The position numbers and the translations under genes are program-made. Shown here in pieces: positions 16,729-26,122 of a stretch of DNA of 64,000 bases. The stretch is taken from contig NZ_JASCIQ010000006.1 of the NCBI RefSeq assembly GCF_029968035.1, positions 124,001 to 188,000 of the forward strand, read 5' to 3'. Each line of letters starts with the position of its first letter. Position 1 is the first letter of the stretch. Origin of the DNA: Streptomyces cavernicola (GTDB lineage Bacteria > Actinomycetota > Actinomycetes > Streptomycetales > Streptomycetaceae). Below the pieces are notes generated by a model, which was not told the origin of the DNA, did not search any database, and saw nothing but the letters and a program-made list of their open reading frames with translations.

Positions 16729-17793
16729 CTATAGGGCGACTTGAGAGGACGAGGCGAGCTCGCGGTCGGCGGCCGCACGGTGGGCCGTCACGGCGGCTCG
16801 GGTGTCCTCGGAGACCAGGTCGGCGTTCAGGGCGGCCCCGGCCCGTACGCCCGCGGCCGCCGCGACGATCACCTGGCTGCTCACCTCGACCACGTTGCCC
16901 GCCGCCCACACGCCGGGCACGTCCGTCCTCCCGGTCGGGTCGGTGGGGATGTGGCGGCCCACCATGGTGCCCTGGACCATCTGGTCGGCGAGCTCGACGC
17001 CGAGCGGGGTGAGCCAGTCCGCGCGGGCGTTCATCCGGGTCGCGACGGCGAGGGCCGCGAGGTCGAAGACCCGGCCCGATGCGAGCCGCAGACCGGTGAG
17101 GCGACCGTCGGCCCGCACCAGCTCGTCGACCTTCCCGTCCACGACCGTGATGCCGCGCGCCGCCAACTGCTCATAGCTCTCGTCGTCCGGCTCCGGGCCC
17201 GTGTGCAGGAAGAGCGTGACGTCGTCGCTCCACTGCCGCCACAGCAGCGCCTGGTGCACGGCGAGCGGCCCGGTCGACAGGACGCCGATGCGCCGGTCGC
17301 GTACCTCCCAGCCGTGGCAGTACGGGCAGTGCAGCACGCCCGTGCCCCACAGCTCCGCGAGGCCCGGCAGCTCGGGGAGTTCGTCGACGAGACCGCTCGT
17401 GACCAGGAGCCGCCGGGCGCGTACGGCCGTGCCGTCGGCCAGCGTCACGCGGAAGCCGATGCCGGAACCCGCGCGTGCCGCGGCGTCGTCGTGCTCTGCG
17501 GCCACCACCTCGCCTTCGCGGATCTCCGCGCCGTAGCGGCGGATCTCCTCGCGGCCGTCGGCCATCAGCTCGGCGGGCGGGGTGTTCTCCCGGCCCAGGT
17601 AGACGTGGACGCCCTCGGCGGGCGCGTTGCGCGGGCGGCCGCTGTCGATCACCAGGACGGAGCGGCGTGCCCGGCTCAGCGCGAGCGCCCCGCTCAGCCC
17701 GGCCGCCCCGCCGCCGACGACAACGACGTCGTACGCGTCCGCCGTTCCGTGGGCCTTCTCGTCGTTCTTGTCGTTCACTGCCGTCTCGGTCAT
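16729..17793 (-). CDS. thioredoxin-reductase-like FAD/NAD(P) oxidoreductase
   Basis: This 354-residue flavoprotein has an FAD-binding GGGAAG at 27-32, a redox CPYC at 156-159 in HCPYCHGWEV, and the C-terminal FAD motif GVWAAGNV. The arrangement is that of low-molecular-weight thioredoxin reductases; the HCPYCHG form is typical of the family that includes GliT/HlmI-like dithiol oxidases as well as TrxR-like proteins. It may reduce a small protein or oxidise a metabolite dithiol. No thioredoxin gene adjoins it. It converges with the STAND gene and diverges from the LacI gene. Confidence 0.88.
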   Translation of the reverse strand: MTETAVNDKNDEKAHGTADAYDVVVVGGGAAGLSGALALSRARRSVLVIDSGRPRNAPAEGVHVYLGRENTPPAELMADGREEIRRYGAEIREGEVVAAEHDDAAARAGSGIGFRVTLADGTAVRARRLLVTSGLVDELPELPGLAELWGTGVLHCPYCHGWEVRDRRIGVLSTGPLAVHQALLWRQWSDDVTLFLHTGPEPDDESYEQLAARGITVVDGKVDELVRADGRLTGLRLASGRVFDLAALAVATRMNARADWLTPLGVELADQMVQGTMVGRHIPTDPTGRTDVPGVWAAGNVVEVSSQVIVAAAAGVRAGAALNADLVSEDTRAAVTAHRAAADRELASSSQVAL

Positions 17794-17905
17794 CGCCGCA
17801 CTCCTTCGCCTCGTCGTTCCCGCCGCGTCGTCACGGTGTGAGGAGAGTGCACCCGGACCTACGGTCCTGACAAACCTAGTTGCTGATATGGCAAATGGCA
17901 GGGGT

Positions 17906-17933
17906 GCGCAAGCGATTGCGCAAACGTTTACGC
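17906..17933. promoter_or_regulatory. two overlapping LacI-type operators
   Basis: GCGCAA and TTGCGC form a perfect inverted repeat with a 4-bp spacer (17906-17921). It overlaps a second palindrome, GCGCAAACGTTTACGC (17918-17933), centred on AAACGTTT with one mismatched pair. Central CG and AAACGTTT are hallmarks of LacI/GalR operators. They lie about 90 bp upstream of the LacI gene and between it and the flavoprotein gene, suggesting autoregulation. Confidence 0.7.
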
Positions 17934-18023
17934 CGTGCGTTTCGTGAGGTAGGTTCGGGCCCGCGAATCCGCCGGGGCCCGGTCCCGGCGCGGTCCGGAC
18001 GGGAAGAGTCGGGAAGGAGAACG

Positions 18024-19037
18024 GTGGCGACCATGGTGGACGTGGCGCGGTGCGCGGGCGTGTCCGTGGCCACGGTGTCGCATGTCGTCAACGGGACCCG
18101 GCCGGTGCGGCCCGCCACCCGCCAGGCGGTCCTGGGCGCGATCGACGAACTCGGCTACACCCACAACACGTTGGCCCGCTCGCTCGTGACCTCGCGCACG
18201 CACTCGATAGGGCTCGCGGTGTCGGCGACCAGCAACCCCTACTTCACGGACATCCTGCGCGGCGTCGAGTCGAGCGCCCTGGAGCACGGCTACAGCCTGC
18301 TGATCGCCGACCCGCACGAGGACCCCGAGCACGAGCTGAGGGCGGTGAAGCTGCTGCATGAACGGCGCGTGGACGGGCTCCTCGTCGCGCCGTCCGCACG
18401 CCCGGACGCGCTACTCGACCATGTGCGGCGCGCAAGGATCCCCACCGTGTTCCTGGACCGCCTCGCCGGGGATGAGCACGACCAGGTGTGCGCGGACAAC
18501 ACAGGGCCGGTCGCCGAGCTGGTCACACACCTCGCCGAGGCCGGGCACCGCCGGATCGCCCTGGTCTCCGGCGTGCCCGGCCTCTCCACCACGACGGAGC
18601 GCATCGCCGGCCACCGCATCGGCCTCGACCGCGCGGGCCTGGCGTACGACCCGGCGCTCGTCGTCGGCGGCGAGTCGAGCGCCGAGGGCGCCGAGCGGGC
18701 CACGGCCGAGCTGCTCGAGCTCGACCGGCCGCCCACCGCCCTCGTCACCGCCAACAACACGATGACGATCGGCGCGCTGCGTGCCCTGCGGTCGGTGGGG
18801 CTTGTGGTGCCGGACCACATGGCGCTCGCCGGGTTCGACGACTTCGCCTGGGCCGATGTGTTCGAGCCCCGGCTGACCGTCGTCGACCAGCCGAGCCGCG
18901 AGATCGGCGCGACGGCCCTGCGCCTCCTCGTCGACCGGCTCGCCGAACCCCGACAGGCCCCGCGGACCGTCCGGTTGCCGTGCGCGTTCGTGCACCGGGA
19001 GTCGTGCGGCTGTGGTCGTCCGGCCGACGGCGCGTGA
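18024..19037 (+). CDS. LacI-family transcriptional regulator
   Basis: This 337-residue protein has an N-terminal helix-turn-helix (MVDVARCAGVSVATVSHVVN, about 4-23), a hinge, and a periplasmic-binding-protein-like effector domain ending FAWADVFEPRLTVVDQP. GTG 18024 follows GGAAGGAG and gives the typical MATMxDVAR opening. It lies 99 bp upstream of the PfkB kinase and shares its direction, so it probably controls sugar uptake or phosphorylation. The effector sugar is unknown. Confidence 0.92.
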   Translation: MATMVDVARCAGVSVATVSHVVNGTRPVRPATRQAVLGAIDELGYTHNTLARSLVTSRTHSIGLAVSATSNPYFTDILRGVESSALEHGYSLLIADPHEDPEHELRAVKLLHERRVDGLLVAPSARPDALLDHVRRARIPTVFLDRLAGDEHDQVCADNTGPVAELVTHLAEAGHRRIALVSGVPGLSTTTERIAGHRIGLDRAGLAYDPALVVGGESSAEGAERATAELLELDRPPTALVTANNTMTIGALRALRSVGLVVPDHMALAGFDDFAWADVFEPRLTVVDQPSREIGATALRLLVDRLAEPRQAPRTVRLPCAFVHRESCGCGRPADGA

Positions 19038-19136
19038 ACCCCCGTACGACACTCCTGATCCGCACACCCACACCTGCGTACCGCTACCTGTGTATTGCTA
19101 CTGCTACCTGCGTACCGCCACGAGAAAGGCCAGCCC

Positions 19137-20066
19137 ATGATCGTCGTCGCCGGCGAAGCCCTCATCGACCTCGTCCCGGCGGGGCCCGCCGCCGAGGACG
19201 AACTGCCCGCGCTGCTGCCCAAGCGGGGCGGCGGCCCGTACAACACGGCCGTCGCGCTCGGCCGCCTCGGCTCGCCCACGGCGTTCTGCTCGCGGCTCTC
19301 CACCGACCACTTCGGCACGGCGCTGCTCGGCGGGCTCGCCGCCGACGGGATCGACACCTCGCTCGTGCAGCGCGGCGACGAGCCGACCACCCTGGCCGTC
19401 GCCCACCTCGCCGCCGACGGCTCGGCCTCCTACAGCTTCCACGTCGAGGGCGCGGCCGACCGCCTGTTCGCACTGCCCGCCGCGCTGCCGGACTCGACGC
19501 GCGCGGTGTCCTTCGGTACGTGTTCGCTCGTACTGGAGCCCGGCGCCAGCGCGTACGAGGCGTTGATGCGGCGGGAGTCGGAGCGGGGCACGTTCACGGC
19601 GCTCGACCCGAACATCCGGGCCGGCCTGATCGCCGACCCGGACGCGTACCGGGACCGGTTCCGCGCCTGGCTGCCGTACGTGTCCCTCCTGAAGCTGTCC
19701 GAGGAGGACGCGGTCTGGCTGGCCCGGTCGGACGACCTGGTCGCAGCCGCGAAGGGGTGGCTGGCGCTCGGGCCCGCGGCGGTCGTGATCACGCGGGGCG
19801 GGGAGGGGCTGACGGCGTTGACGCGGGAGGGGGCGCGGATCGATGTGCCGGGGGTCGCGGTCGACGTCGTGGACACGATCGGGGCGGGTGACACGGTCAA
19901 CGCGGCGCTGCTGCATCGGCTTGATGAGCATGGGGCGCTCGGTGGGGCGGGGGTTGAGCTGGGGGGTGAGGAGTGGCGGGACGTACTGGGGTTTGCGGCG
20001 AGGGCGGCTGCCCTCACCTGCTCCCGGGCGGGGGCGGAGCCGCCGTACGCGGGGGAGTTGGGGTAG
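19137..20066 (+). CDS. PfkB-family carbohydrate kinase (fructokinase-like)
   Basis: This 309-residue ribokinase-fold protein starts MIVVAGEALIDLVP, has GGGPYNTAVALGRLG (substrate-binding glycines), and the catalytic DTIGAGDTVNA with the general base Asp. ATG 19137 follows GAGAAAGG. Such enzymes phosphorylate fructose or a related sugar with ATP. The linked LacI gene supports sugar control. The C-terminal part (LDEHGALGGAGVELGG) is more degenerate. The substrate is unknown. Confidence 0.9.
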   Translation: MIVVAGEALIDLVPAGPAAEDELPALLPKRGGGPYNTAVALGRLGSPTAFCSRLSTDHFGTALLGGLAADGIDTSLVQRGDEPTTLAVAHLAADGSASYSFHVEGAADRLFALPAALPDSTRAVSFGTCSLVLEPGASAYEALMRRESERGTFTALDPNIRAGLIADPDAYRDRFRAWLPYVSLLKLSEEDAVWLARSDDLVAAAKGWLALGPAAVVITRGGEGLTALTREGARIDVPGVAVDVVDTIGAGDTVNAALLHRLDEHGALGGAGVELGGEEWRDVLGFAARAAALTCSRAGAEPPYAGELG

Positions 20067-20614
20067 GCCGCGGGCGGCCGGCCCCGCCCCGCCCCGTCGA
20101 CTCGGTGACCGTCGAGCGCTGCCCCTCCCCGCCCCTTCCCGAAAGTCCTGCAGTCAGCTCAGGGGGCTGCGCCCCCAGGCCCCCGCTCCCCGGGGCTGCG
20201 CCCCCAGGCCCCCGCTCCCCGGGGCTGCCGCCCTGGACCCCGCTTCGGGGCTGCGCCTTCGGCCCGCGCTTCCCGGGGCTGCGCCCCCCCGCTCCCCGGG
20301 GCTGCCGCCCCCGGCCCCCGCACCCCGGGGCTGCCGCCCCTGGACCCCGCTTCGGGGCTGCGCCCCGGACCCCGCTCCTCCAACGCCGGAGGGGCTGAAT
20401 TTAGGGGCGCGGGGAACTGCGCGATCGACCGCGACGGTGCTGCAGCCGAACGAAAGCGCGCGGGCTTTCGAGAGGGGGCGGGTTGGGGGTTGGGTGAGGG
20501 GTTGGTGCCCCGGCAGGGGCGCGGGGAACTGCGCGATCGGCCACGGCGGGGCGGCAGCCGAAAAGACGGCCGGGGGCTGGGGCGGAGCCCCGGGAGTGGG
20601 GGTGCCCGGGGGCG
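20067..20614. repeat. GC-rich intergenic repeat region with a 23-29-bp tandem array
   Basis: Copies of GGGGCTGCSGCCC start at 20163, 20192, 20221, 20247, 20275, 20298, 20327 and 20354. The first three are spaced exactly 29 bp and the later ones 23-29 bp. Farther on are two copies of the dispersed unit GGGGCGCGGGGAACTGCGCG (20402 and 20517). The stretch lies between convergent genes and can fold into many stems. No coding frame is convincing here. Confidence 0.65.
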
Positions 20615-21360
20615 CTAGTCCGCCGGGAGGATCGGGCGGGTGGGTGGGTCCGGCGGGGGTGTTGCGGGGGTGCGGCCGAACAGCAGTGTCGCGAGGGCGA
20701 TTCCGATGACGCCGCCCGCGAGTTGAGCGATGACGAACCCCGGCAGGGACGCGGGAGAGATCCCGGTGAACGAGTCGCTGAAGGCCCGCCCGATCGTCGC
20801 CGCGGGATTCGCGAAGGAACCGGACGACGTGAACCAGATCGCCGCCGCGATGTACGCCGCCACCGCCACCGGCGTGAGCTGCGGCCGGCCGATCCGGGCC
20901 AGCCCGTAGATCAGCAGCACAAGCCCCGCCGTGGCGACGACCTCGCCGAGCAGCAGCCGGTCCCCGACCCGCACTTGGGTGGACCACGAGATGGAGGCGC
21001 GCCCGAACATCGCCTCCGCGAGCAGCGCACCCCCACCGCCCCCGCGGCCTGGGCCGCGACGTACGCACCCGCGTCGCGGGCGCGCGGCCCCGTGCCGTCG
21101 TGCCGCCCCGCCCACCATGCGGCGAGTGTCACCACGGGGTTGAGGTAGCCGCCCGAGACCGGTCCGAACAGGACGATGAGCAGACCGAGTCCGATGGCCG
21201 TGGCCAGCGAGTTGGCCAGGAGTTGTACGCCGATGTCCGCACTGAGCTCGGCGGCCTGGATGCCGGAGCCCACGACGATGGCCACGAGGGACGCGGTGCC
21301 GATGAGTTCGGCGGCGGCTCTGCGGACCAGCGGCGCAGAAACGTGGGCAGGGCTGTGCAA
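20615..21360 (-). pseudogene. MIP/aquaporin channel, interrupted by a one-base frameshift
   Basis: Two frames together give one aquaporin. The N-terminal frame reads RRAAAELIGTASLVAIVVGS and GGYLNPVVTLAAWWAG (first NPA-type loop as NPV). After AQAAGAVG the frame must change to continue GALLAEAMFGRASISWSTQV and GSFANPAATIGRAFSDSFTG (second NPA). The break is in a run of five Cs at 21030-21034; one extra base restores the frame. TTG 21360 has GGAAGGAG five bases before it. Aquaporins of this sort occur near arsenic genes in actinobacteria, but none are here. A sequencing error in the homopolymer is as likely as a real mutation. Confidence 0.8.
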
Positions 21361-21437
21361 GGCCTCTCCTTCCGGGGTGCGCGGCATGCCGTCTGTGCGG
21401 GGGACGGTCGCCAGCTGCGCGATGCAGCGGAAAAGAT

Positions 21438-21454
21438 ATTCCGAACTTCGGAAT
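21438..21454. promoter_or_regulatory. perfect 17-bp palindrome upstream of the aquaporin
   Basis: ATTCCGAA-C-TTCGGAAT is a perfect palindrome 78 bp upstream of the aquaporin start. It sits in an AT-rich island typical of a promoter. It looks like an operator for a dimeric repressor; the regulator is not in the neighbourhood. Confidence 0.6.
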
Positions 21455-21513
21455 TAATCTAGGTGTAGTGGGTAGGAGGGGCCGACGTTTTCGGACTTTG
21501 TCCGCGCGGCGGC

Positions 21514-22962
21514 TCAACGCCCCGTGTCGAGCCCGCACTCCCGCAGCAGTTCGGCCGCGTCCGCACCCGCCGGCCTGCGCACCGTGCCGCCGGCAGGCGG
21601 TCGTATGCCGTGGTCGAGGTGGCGTTCGAGGGCGGTGAACGCGGCGCGGTGGCAGGGGACGAGGGGGCGGAGGCGGTCCGGGAAGGTGTCGACGAGCGAG
21701 TCCGTGTGGGTGCCGTCCTCGATGCGGTACGTGCGGTGCAGTGCGCCGCGGCCCGCCGAGCGCACCAGTTCCGCGTACGCGTCGGCGCTCTCCCGGATCG
21801 GCAGGAGCACGTCGAGCGTGCCGTGCACGGTGAGCAGCGGTTTCCCGATCCGCCCGGTCAGGGCCACCCGCCGCACCGCGCGCCGCACTTCGTCCGGCCG
21901 TTCCCCGTACACGTAGTCGGCGTCGCAGCCCGGCGTGCCCGGGGTCTCGGGGGTCCCGGGGGTGCAGTACGGGGTGCCGGCCTCGGTCGCGCCGTCGAAG
22001 TCCGGGTCGAACTCCTCGCGGTAGAGGCGCTGCGTGAGGTCCCAGTAGACGCGGTGGTGGTACGGCCACAGGAACTCCGACCCGGCCGGGAAGCCCGCGG
22101 CGTGCAGGGCCGCGCGGGCCCGCTCCGCGTCCGGGCCGCCCGCGGCGACGGCCGGGTAGTGGCGCAGCGCGCTCGGCAGGAACGTGAAGAGGTTCGGCCC
22201 CTCCTCGCGCCAGAGCGTGCCCTCCCAGTCCACGCCCCCGTCGTACAGCTCGGGGTGGTTCTCCAGCTGCCGGCGGACCAGGTAGCCGCCGTTGGACATG
22301 CCGGTGGCGATGGTGCGTGCGGGCGGCCGGCCGTAGCGCTGGGCGGTCACCTTCCGGGCGGCGCGGGCGAGTTGGGTGACGCGGGTGTGCCACTCGGCGA
22401 CCGCGTCACCGGGGCGGCGGCCGTCGCGGTGGAAGGCCGCGCCCGTGTTGCCCTTGTCGGTGGCTGCGTAGGCGTAGCCGCGGGACAGCACCCAGTCGGC
22501 GATGGCCCGGTCGTTCGCGTACTGCTCGCGGTTGCCCGGCGTACCGGTGACGACGAGGCCGCCGTTCCAGCGGTCCGGCAGACGGAGGACGAACTGGGAG
22601 TCGTGGTTCCAGGAGTGGTTCGTGTTGCTGCGGGAGGAGTCCGGGAAGTACCCGTCGATCTGGATGCCGGGCACGCCGCGCGGGACGGGGAGAGCCTCGG
22701 GTGTGAGGCCGGCCCAGTCCGCGGGGTCGGTGTGGCCGGACGCCATGGTGCCCGCGGTCGTCAACTCGTCGAGGCAGGCGGCCTGTTGGTGTGCGGCGTC
22801 AGGTATGTGGAGCGCGGACATGTGGGGGCAGTGCGCCATGCCCTCCTCCGGTGCGGCCCGCGCCGGACCCGGCGGCGGGAGCAGTGCGGCCGTGGCGGCG
22901 AGCGCGAACGCGGCGAGGGCGGGGCGGCGCCTTCGCGGACGAGGGGTGGCGAGGGGGAACAT
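21514..22962 (-). CDS. secreted alpha/beta-hydrolase (tannase/feruloyl-esterase-like)
   Basis: This 482-residue protein starts with an Arg-rich n-region, a hydrophobic core LAAFALAATAALL and an ARAAP signal-peptidase site near residue 37. The nucleophile elbow is GMSNGG (Ser223) and a TVHGTLDVLLPI / EDGTHTDS pair supplies the Asp and His. Cysteines are spread through the mature chain. This architecture fits secreted esterases grouped with tannase/feruloyl esterases or with 3-hydroxybutyrate oligomer hydrolases. ATG 22962 has GGAGG five bases upstream. Substrate unproven. Confidence 0.8.
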   Translation of the reverse strand: MFPLATPRPRRRRPALAAFALAATAALLPPPGPARAAPEEGMAHCPHMSALHIPDAAHQQAACLDELTTAGTMASGHTDPADWAGLTPEALPVPRGVPGIQIDGYFPDSSRSNTNHSWNHDSQFVLRLPDRWNGGLVVTGTPGNREQYANDRAIADWVLSRGYAYAATDKGNTGAAFHRDGRRPGDAVAEWHTRVTQLARAARKVTAQRYGRPPARTIATGMSNGGYLVRRQLENHPELYDGGVDWEGTLWREEGPNLFTFLPSALRHYPAVAAGGPDAERARAALHAAGFPAGSEFLWPYHHRVYWDLTQRLYREEFDPDFDGATEAGTPYCTPGTPETPGTPGCDADYVYGERPDEVRRAVRRVALTGRIGKPLLTVHGTLDVLLPIRESADAYAELVRSAGRGALHRTYRIEDGTHTDSLVDTFPDRLRPLVPCHRAAFTALERHLDHGIRPPAGGTVRRPAGADAAELLRECGLDTGR

Positions 22963-23150
22963 GGGGCCTCCAGAGGCAGCCGCACGGCTTCGACGGCTGG
23001 AGGCTAGGCGGACCACAGCGCTCGCCATATGGGTGCGTACACCATGGTCGTAGGCGTTCCGCAGTGGTCCCGAGACATGAACAACCACGTGTTGTGCCCC
23101 GCCTGAACGTCAACAGCGGGGCACAGCACGTCACTTCGGTGGGGTGCGTC

Positions 23151-24671
23151 TCAGACGATGCCCTCCGAGATCTCCGCCTGCTCACGCTCCGAGCCGTACG
23201 CGGACGGGGTGCTGTACGAGCGTCGGGCGGCGAACCACCAGGCGGTGGCGAGGACCAGGACCACGGCGAGGGCGACGGCCGCGTAGTTCATCGAGTCGAC
23301 GGTCACCGGGGCGGACTGCGGCAGGCAGAACAGGACGGTCACGAAGGCCACCCAGATCACCGCGATCCAGCCGACCGGCTTGCTCCACCGGCCCAGGTTC
23401 CACGGTCCGGGTGTGAACCGGTCGCCCGCGCGCAGCCGCAGGAAGATCGGGATGGCGTACGCGGGCGTGATGCCGATGACGTTGATGGCGGTGACGGCGC
23501 CGTACGCGGTCTCCGAGTACAGGGAGGGCGCCGCGATCACGGCGGCCAGGCCGACGGAGAGCCACACGGCCGGGACCGGGGTCCGGTTGCGGGTGCTGAC
23601 CTTGCGCCACAGCGCCGAGCCGGGCAGCGCGTTGTCCCGGCTGAACGCGAACACCATGCGGCTCGCGGCGGCCACCTCGGCGTTGCCGCAGAAGAGTTGG
23701 GCGACGATCACCACGAGCAGCAGTCCGGTCGCCCCGGTCGTGCCGACGGCGTCGATCATGATCTGGGCGGGCGGCACGTCGGCCGCGGCGGTCTTGTCGT
23801 AGTCCTGGATGGCGAAGGTGAGGCCGGCGAGCAGGACGAAACCGGCGATCCAGGAGGCCCAGATGGCGCGCACGATGCCGCGCGCCGCCGATACCGAGGC
23901 GTTGGAGGTCTCCTCCGACAGGTGCGCGGACGCGTCGTAGCCGGAGAACGTGTACTGGGCGAGCAGCAGGCCGATGGCCGCGACGTACAGCGGGTTGGAC
24001 CAGCCGGTGTCGTTGACGAAGTGCCCGAACACCTCGCCGGGGGTGCGGTGGCTGTCCGGGGCGATGACGAGCACGCCGACGATCAGGGCGACACCGGCCA
24101 GGTGCCACCACACGCTGATCGAGTTGAGGAGGCTGACGAGCCGCACGTCGAAGAGGTTGAGCAGGGCGTGCAGGAGCAGGATGCCCAGGAAGATCACGAA
24201 GGTGGAGCCGGGCGTCGCCTCGAAGCCGAACTGCAGGTCGAGCAGCGCGCCGGTGAAGAGCGCCGCGCCGTAGTCGATGCCCGCGATCGCACCGAGCAGG
24301 CCGAGCACGTTGAGCCAGCCCGTGTACCAGCCCCAGCGCCGCCCGCCGAGCCGGTCCGCCATGTAGTAGAGGGCGCCCGAGGTGGGGTATGCGCTGGTGA
24401 CCTCGGCGAGTGCGAGGCCGACGCACAGCACGAACAGGCCGACGCCCGCCCAGCCCCACATCATCACGGCCGGCCCGCCGGTGCCGAGGCCGAAGCCGTA
24501 CAGCGTCATGCAGCCCGACAGGATGGAGATCACCGAGAAGCTGATCGCGAAGTTGCCGAAGCCGCCCATGCGGCGGGCCAGGACCGGCTGGTAGCCGAGC
24601 TCCCTGAGCCGGGCCTCCTCGTCCTGGACCGGTGGGGGAGGTGCGGAATTCGACAAGGTGGGGCGGGACAC
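23151..24671 (-). CDS. APC-family amino acid/amine permease
   Basis: This 506-residue membrane protein has twelve hydrophobic segments, starting GGFGNFAISFSVISILSG, and the family signature near SAYPTSGALYYMADRLGG. A loop TFSGYDASAHLSEETSNASV follows in the middle. Relatives transport GABA, amino acids or polyamines in exchange with, or with, protons. GTG 24671 follows GGAGG by seven bases. It lies beside, and in the same direction as, the helical hypothetical, with only 55 bp between them. Confidence 0.9.
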   Translation of the reverse strand: MSRPTLSNSAPPPPVQDEEARLRELGYQPVLARRMGGFGNFAISFSVISILSGCMTLYGFGLGTGGPAVMMWGWAGVGLFVLCVGLALAEVTSAYPTSGALYYMADRLGGRRWGWYTGWLNVLGLLGAIAGIDYGAALFTGALLDLQFGFEATPGSTFVIFLGILLLHALLNLFDVRLVSLLNSISVWWHLAGVALIVGVLVIAPDSHRTPGEVFGHFVNDTGWSNPLYVAAIGLLLAQYTFSGYDASAHLSEETSNASVSAARGIVRAIWASWIAGFVLLAGLTFAIQDYDKTAAADVPPAQIMIDAVGTTGATGLLLVVIVAQLFCGNAEVAAASRMVFAFSRDNALPGSALWRKVSTRNRTPVPAVWLSVGLAAVIAAPSLYSETAYGAVTAINVIGITPAYAIPIFLRLRAGDRFTPGPWNLGRWSKPVGWIAVIWVAFVTVLFCLPQSAPVTVDSMNYAAVALAVVLVLATAWWFAARRSYSTPSAYGSEREQAEISEGIV

Positions 24672-24726
24672 GCGCGTACCTCCGGAGGGGGACAGGGGGC
24701 AGGGGGACGAGGGGGGCGGGGCCGGG

Positions 24727-25737
24727 TCAGGAGCGGTCGCGGCCCCGGCGCCCGGCAGCGGCCCGGCAGCGGGCTCGGGCCTGAGTGAACAGGTCGGCCG
24801 CGGCCTCGGACGAGCCGGGTGTGGCGGTGCGGTACGACCAGGGGACGACCGTGAAGTACGGGTCGAGGGCGTCGAACACCCGGAGCGCGTCGTCGAATCG
24901 GTGGGCGCCCCACAGGGCGTGCGCGAGGTGGTTGAGGTCGAGCAGCGACCGCGCTTCCGGTGCCGGGGTGGTGTGGTCGAACCACATGTGCAGCGCGTGC
25001 AGCGCCCCGCGTGTCGCCTCCTCGGAGATCCAGTGCAGGTCGAGGGCGCGTTCCTGGCCGCCCTCGCGGCGGTACCGCTCCACGCGCGCGTACAGCGGAA
25101 GCATGTGCAGGGCGGACCCGGCGGGGGCCGAAGAGGCCGCCCACTGAACGAAGTTGACGGCCGCGGTCATGGACGTGCCGGGCCGGTGCCGGTACGCGAA
25201 CTGCAGCATGCGGTGGTACGCCTCGCGGTTGCCGGGGTCGCGTTTGTCGGCCTGGGCGAGCAGCTGCCAGGGGCCGTCGAACAGCATCGGCTCGGGCGCG
25301 GGCATCCGGTGCTCCTCCCGGCGCCGCCCGTCGTCGAGCTGGGCGAGGGCGAGCAGGCCGATCCACGGCACCGGGTCGTCGGGGGCGGCCTGCGAGGCGT
25401 ACCGGCAGGCCTCGGCCGTCTCGCGCCACAGCTCGGCGGTGTGCCGGTGGCCCGACCGGTGGGCGCGCAGGGCCCGTTCGACGGCCACGCGCGCGTGCAG
25501 CACGGCGAGGGCGACGCTGTGCGGCTCCTCGGCGTGCCACACCCGTAACAGGTCGGATCCGGCCACGGCCGTGGCCAGGATCTGGGTGCGCTGTGTCCAC
25601 GTGGCCCAGTCGCGGGTCTCGCCGAGCAGGGTGCGGGTGGAGACCCAGCGGCCGGCTCTGAGGTCCTGCAGCACGGCGCGCAGGGCGGCGTCGTGCCCGG
25701 CGGGGTGGTACACCGGGCGGGCGTGCGGCATCGGCAT
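24727..25737 (-). CDS. helical (TPR-like) hypothetical protein
   Basis: This 336-residue soluble protein is rich in Ala, Arg and His, with Trp and Tyr at regular spacing, suggesting tandem helical repeats such as WETAEACRYASQAAPDDPVP-like segments. It has no signal peptide or enzyme motif. It may form an operon with the permease 55 bp downstream. No known family was recognised. The 385 bp upstream of its start (25738-26122) contain no gene; their only structure is a small hairpin, CTCCGC-TGA-GCGGAG, near 26066-26080. Confidence 0.7.
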   Translation of the reverse strand: MPMPHARPVYHPAGHDAALRAVLQDLRAGRWVSTRTLLGETRDWATWTQRTQILATAVAGSDLLRVWHAEEPHSVALAVLHARVAVERALRAHRSGHRHTAELWRETAEACRYASQAAPDDPVPWIGLLALAQLDDGRRREEHRMPAPEPMLFDGPWQLLAQADKRDPGNREAYHRMLQFAYRHRPGTSMTAAVNFVQWAASSAPAGSALHMLPLYARVERYRREGGQERALDLHWISEEATRGALHALHMWFDHTTPAPEARSLLDLNHLAHALWGAHRFDDALRVFDALDPYFTVVPWSYRTATPGSSEAAADLFTQARARCRAAAGRRGRDRS

Positions 25738-26122
25738 GAATCCTCTGGTGAACCCTGGTCTGCCTGGGGGTGGGCATGGTTGTGGGCGGGCCGCGCGGTC
25801 GGATCGCCTCGGCGTTCCGCCCGAACTCCCGTGCTGTGGTGGGACGTTGGTCGGCGATCAGTGTAGAGCGGAAGGTTCCGAATCTGGCTGGGTCGAGAAA
25901 AGTGGCTTGATCATGGCGCGACCGGTCCGTGTGCCGATTTGCGCGTACGGGTTACGTGGGCGGCTGCGTGCGCAGTCGCCGGCGTGCGGGGTGGGTGTGA
26001 GGCGCGTGCGAGTTGCGCGCGAGCGTGCACCGCGGGCCTCTGACGGCGGTTCAGTTCAGGCGCAACTCCGCTGAGCGGAGGGGTCCTTGACTGCCCCGCT
26101 GAGGCTGTAGCAGGCTTCCGCG

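Noticed and set aside
20163..20381. Possible CRISPR or origin-like array
   Set aside because: The repeats are GC-rich, of variable spacing and lack spacers or DnaA boxes.
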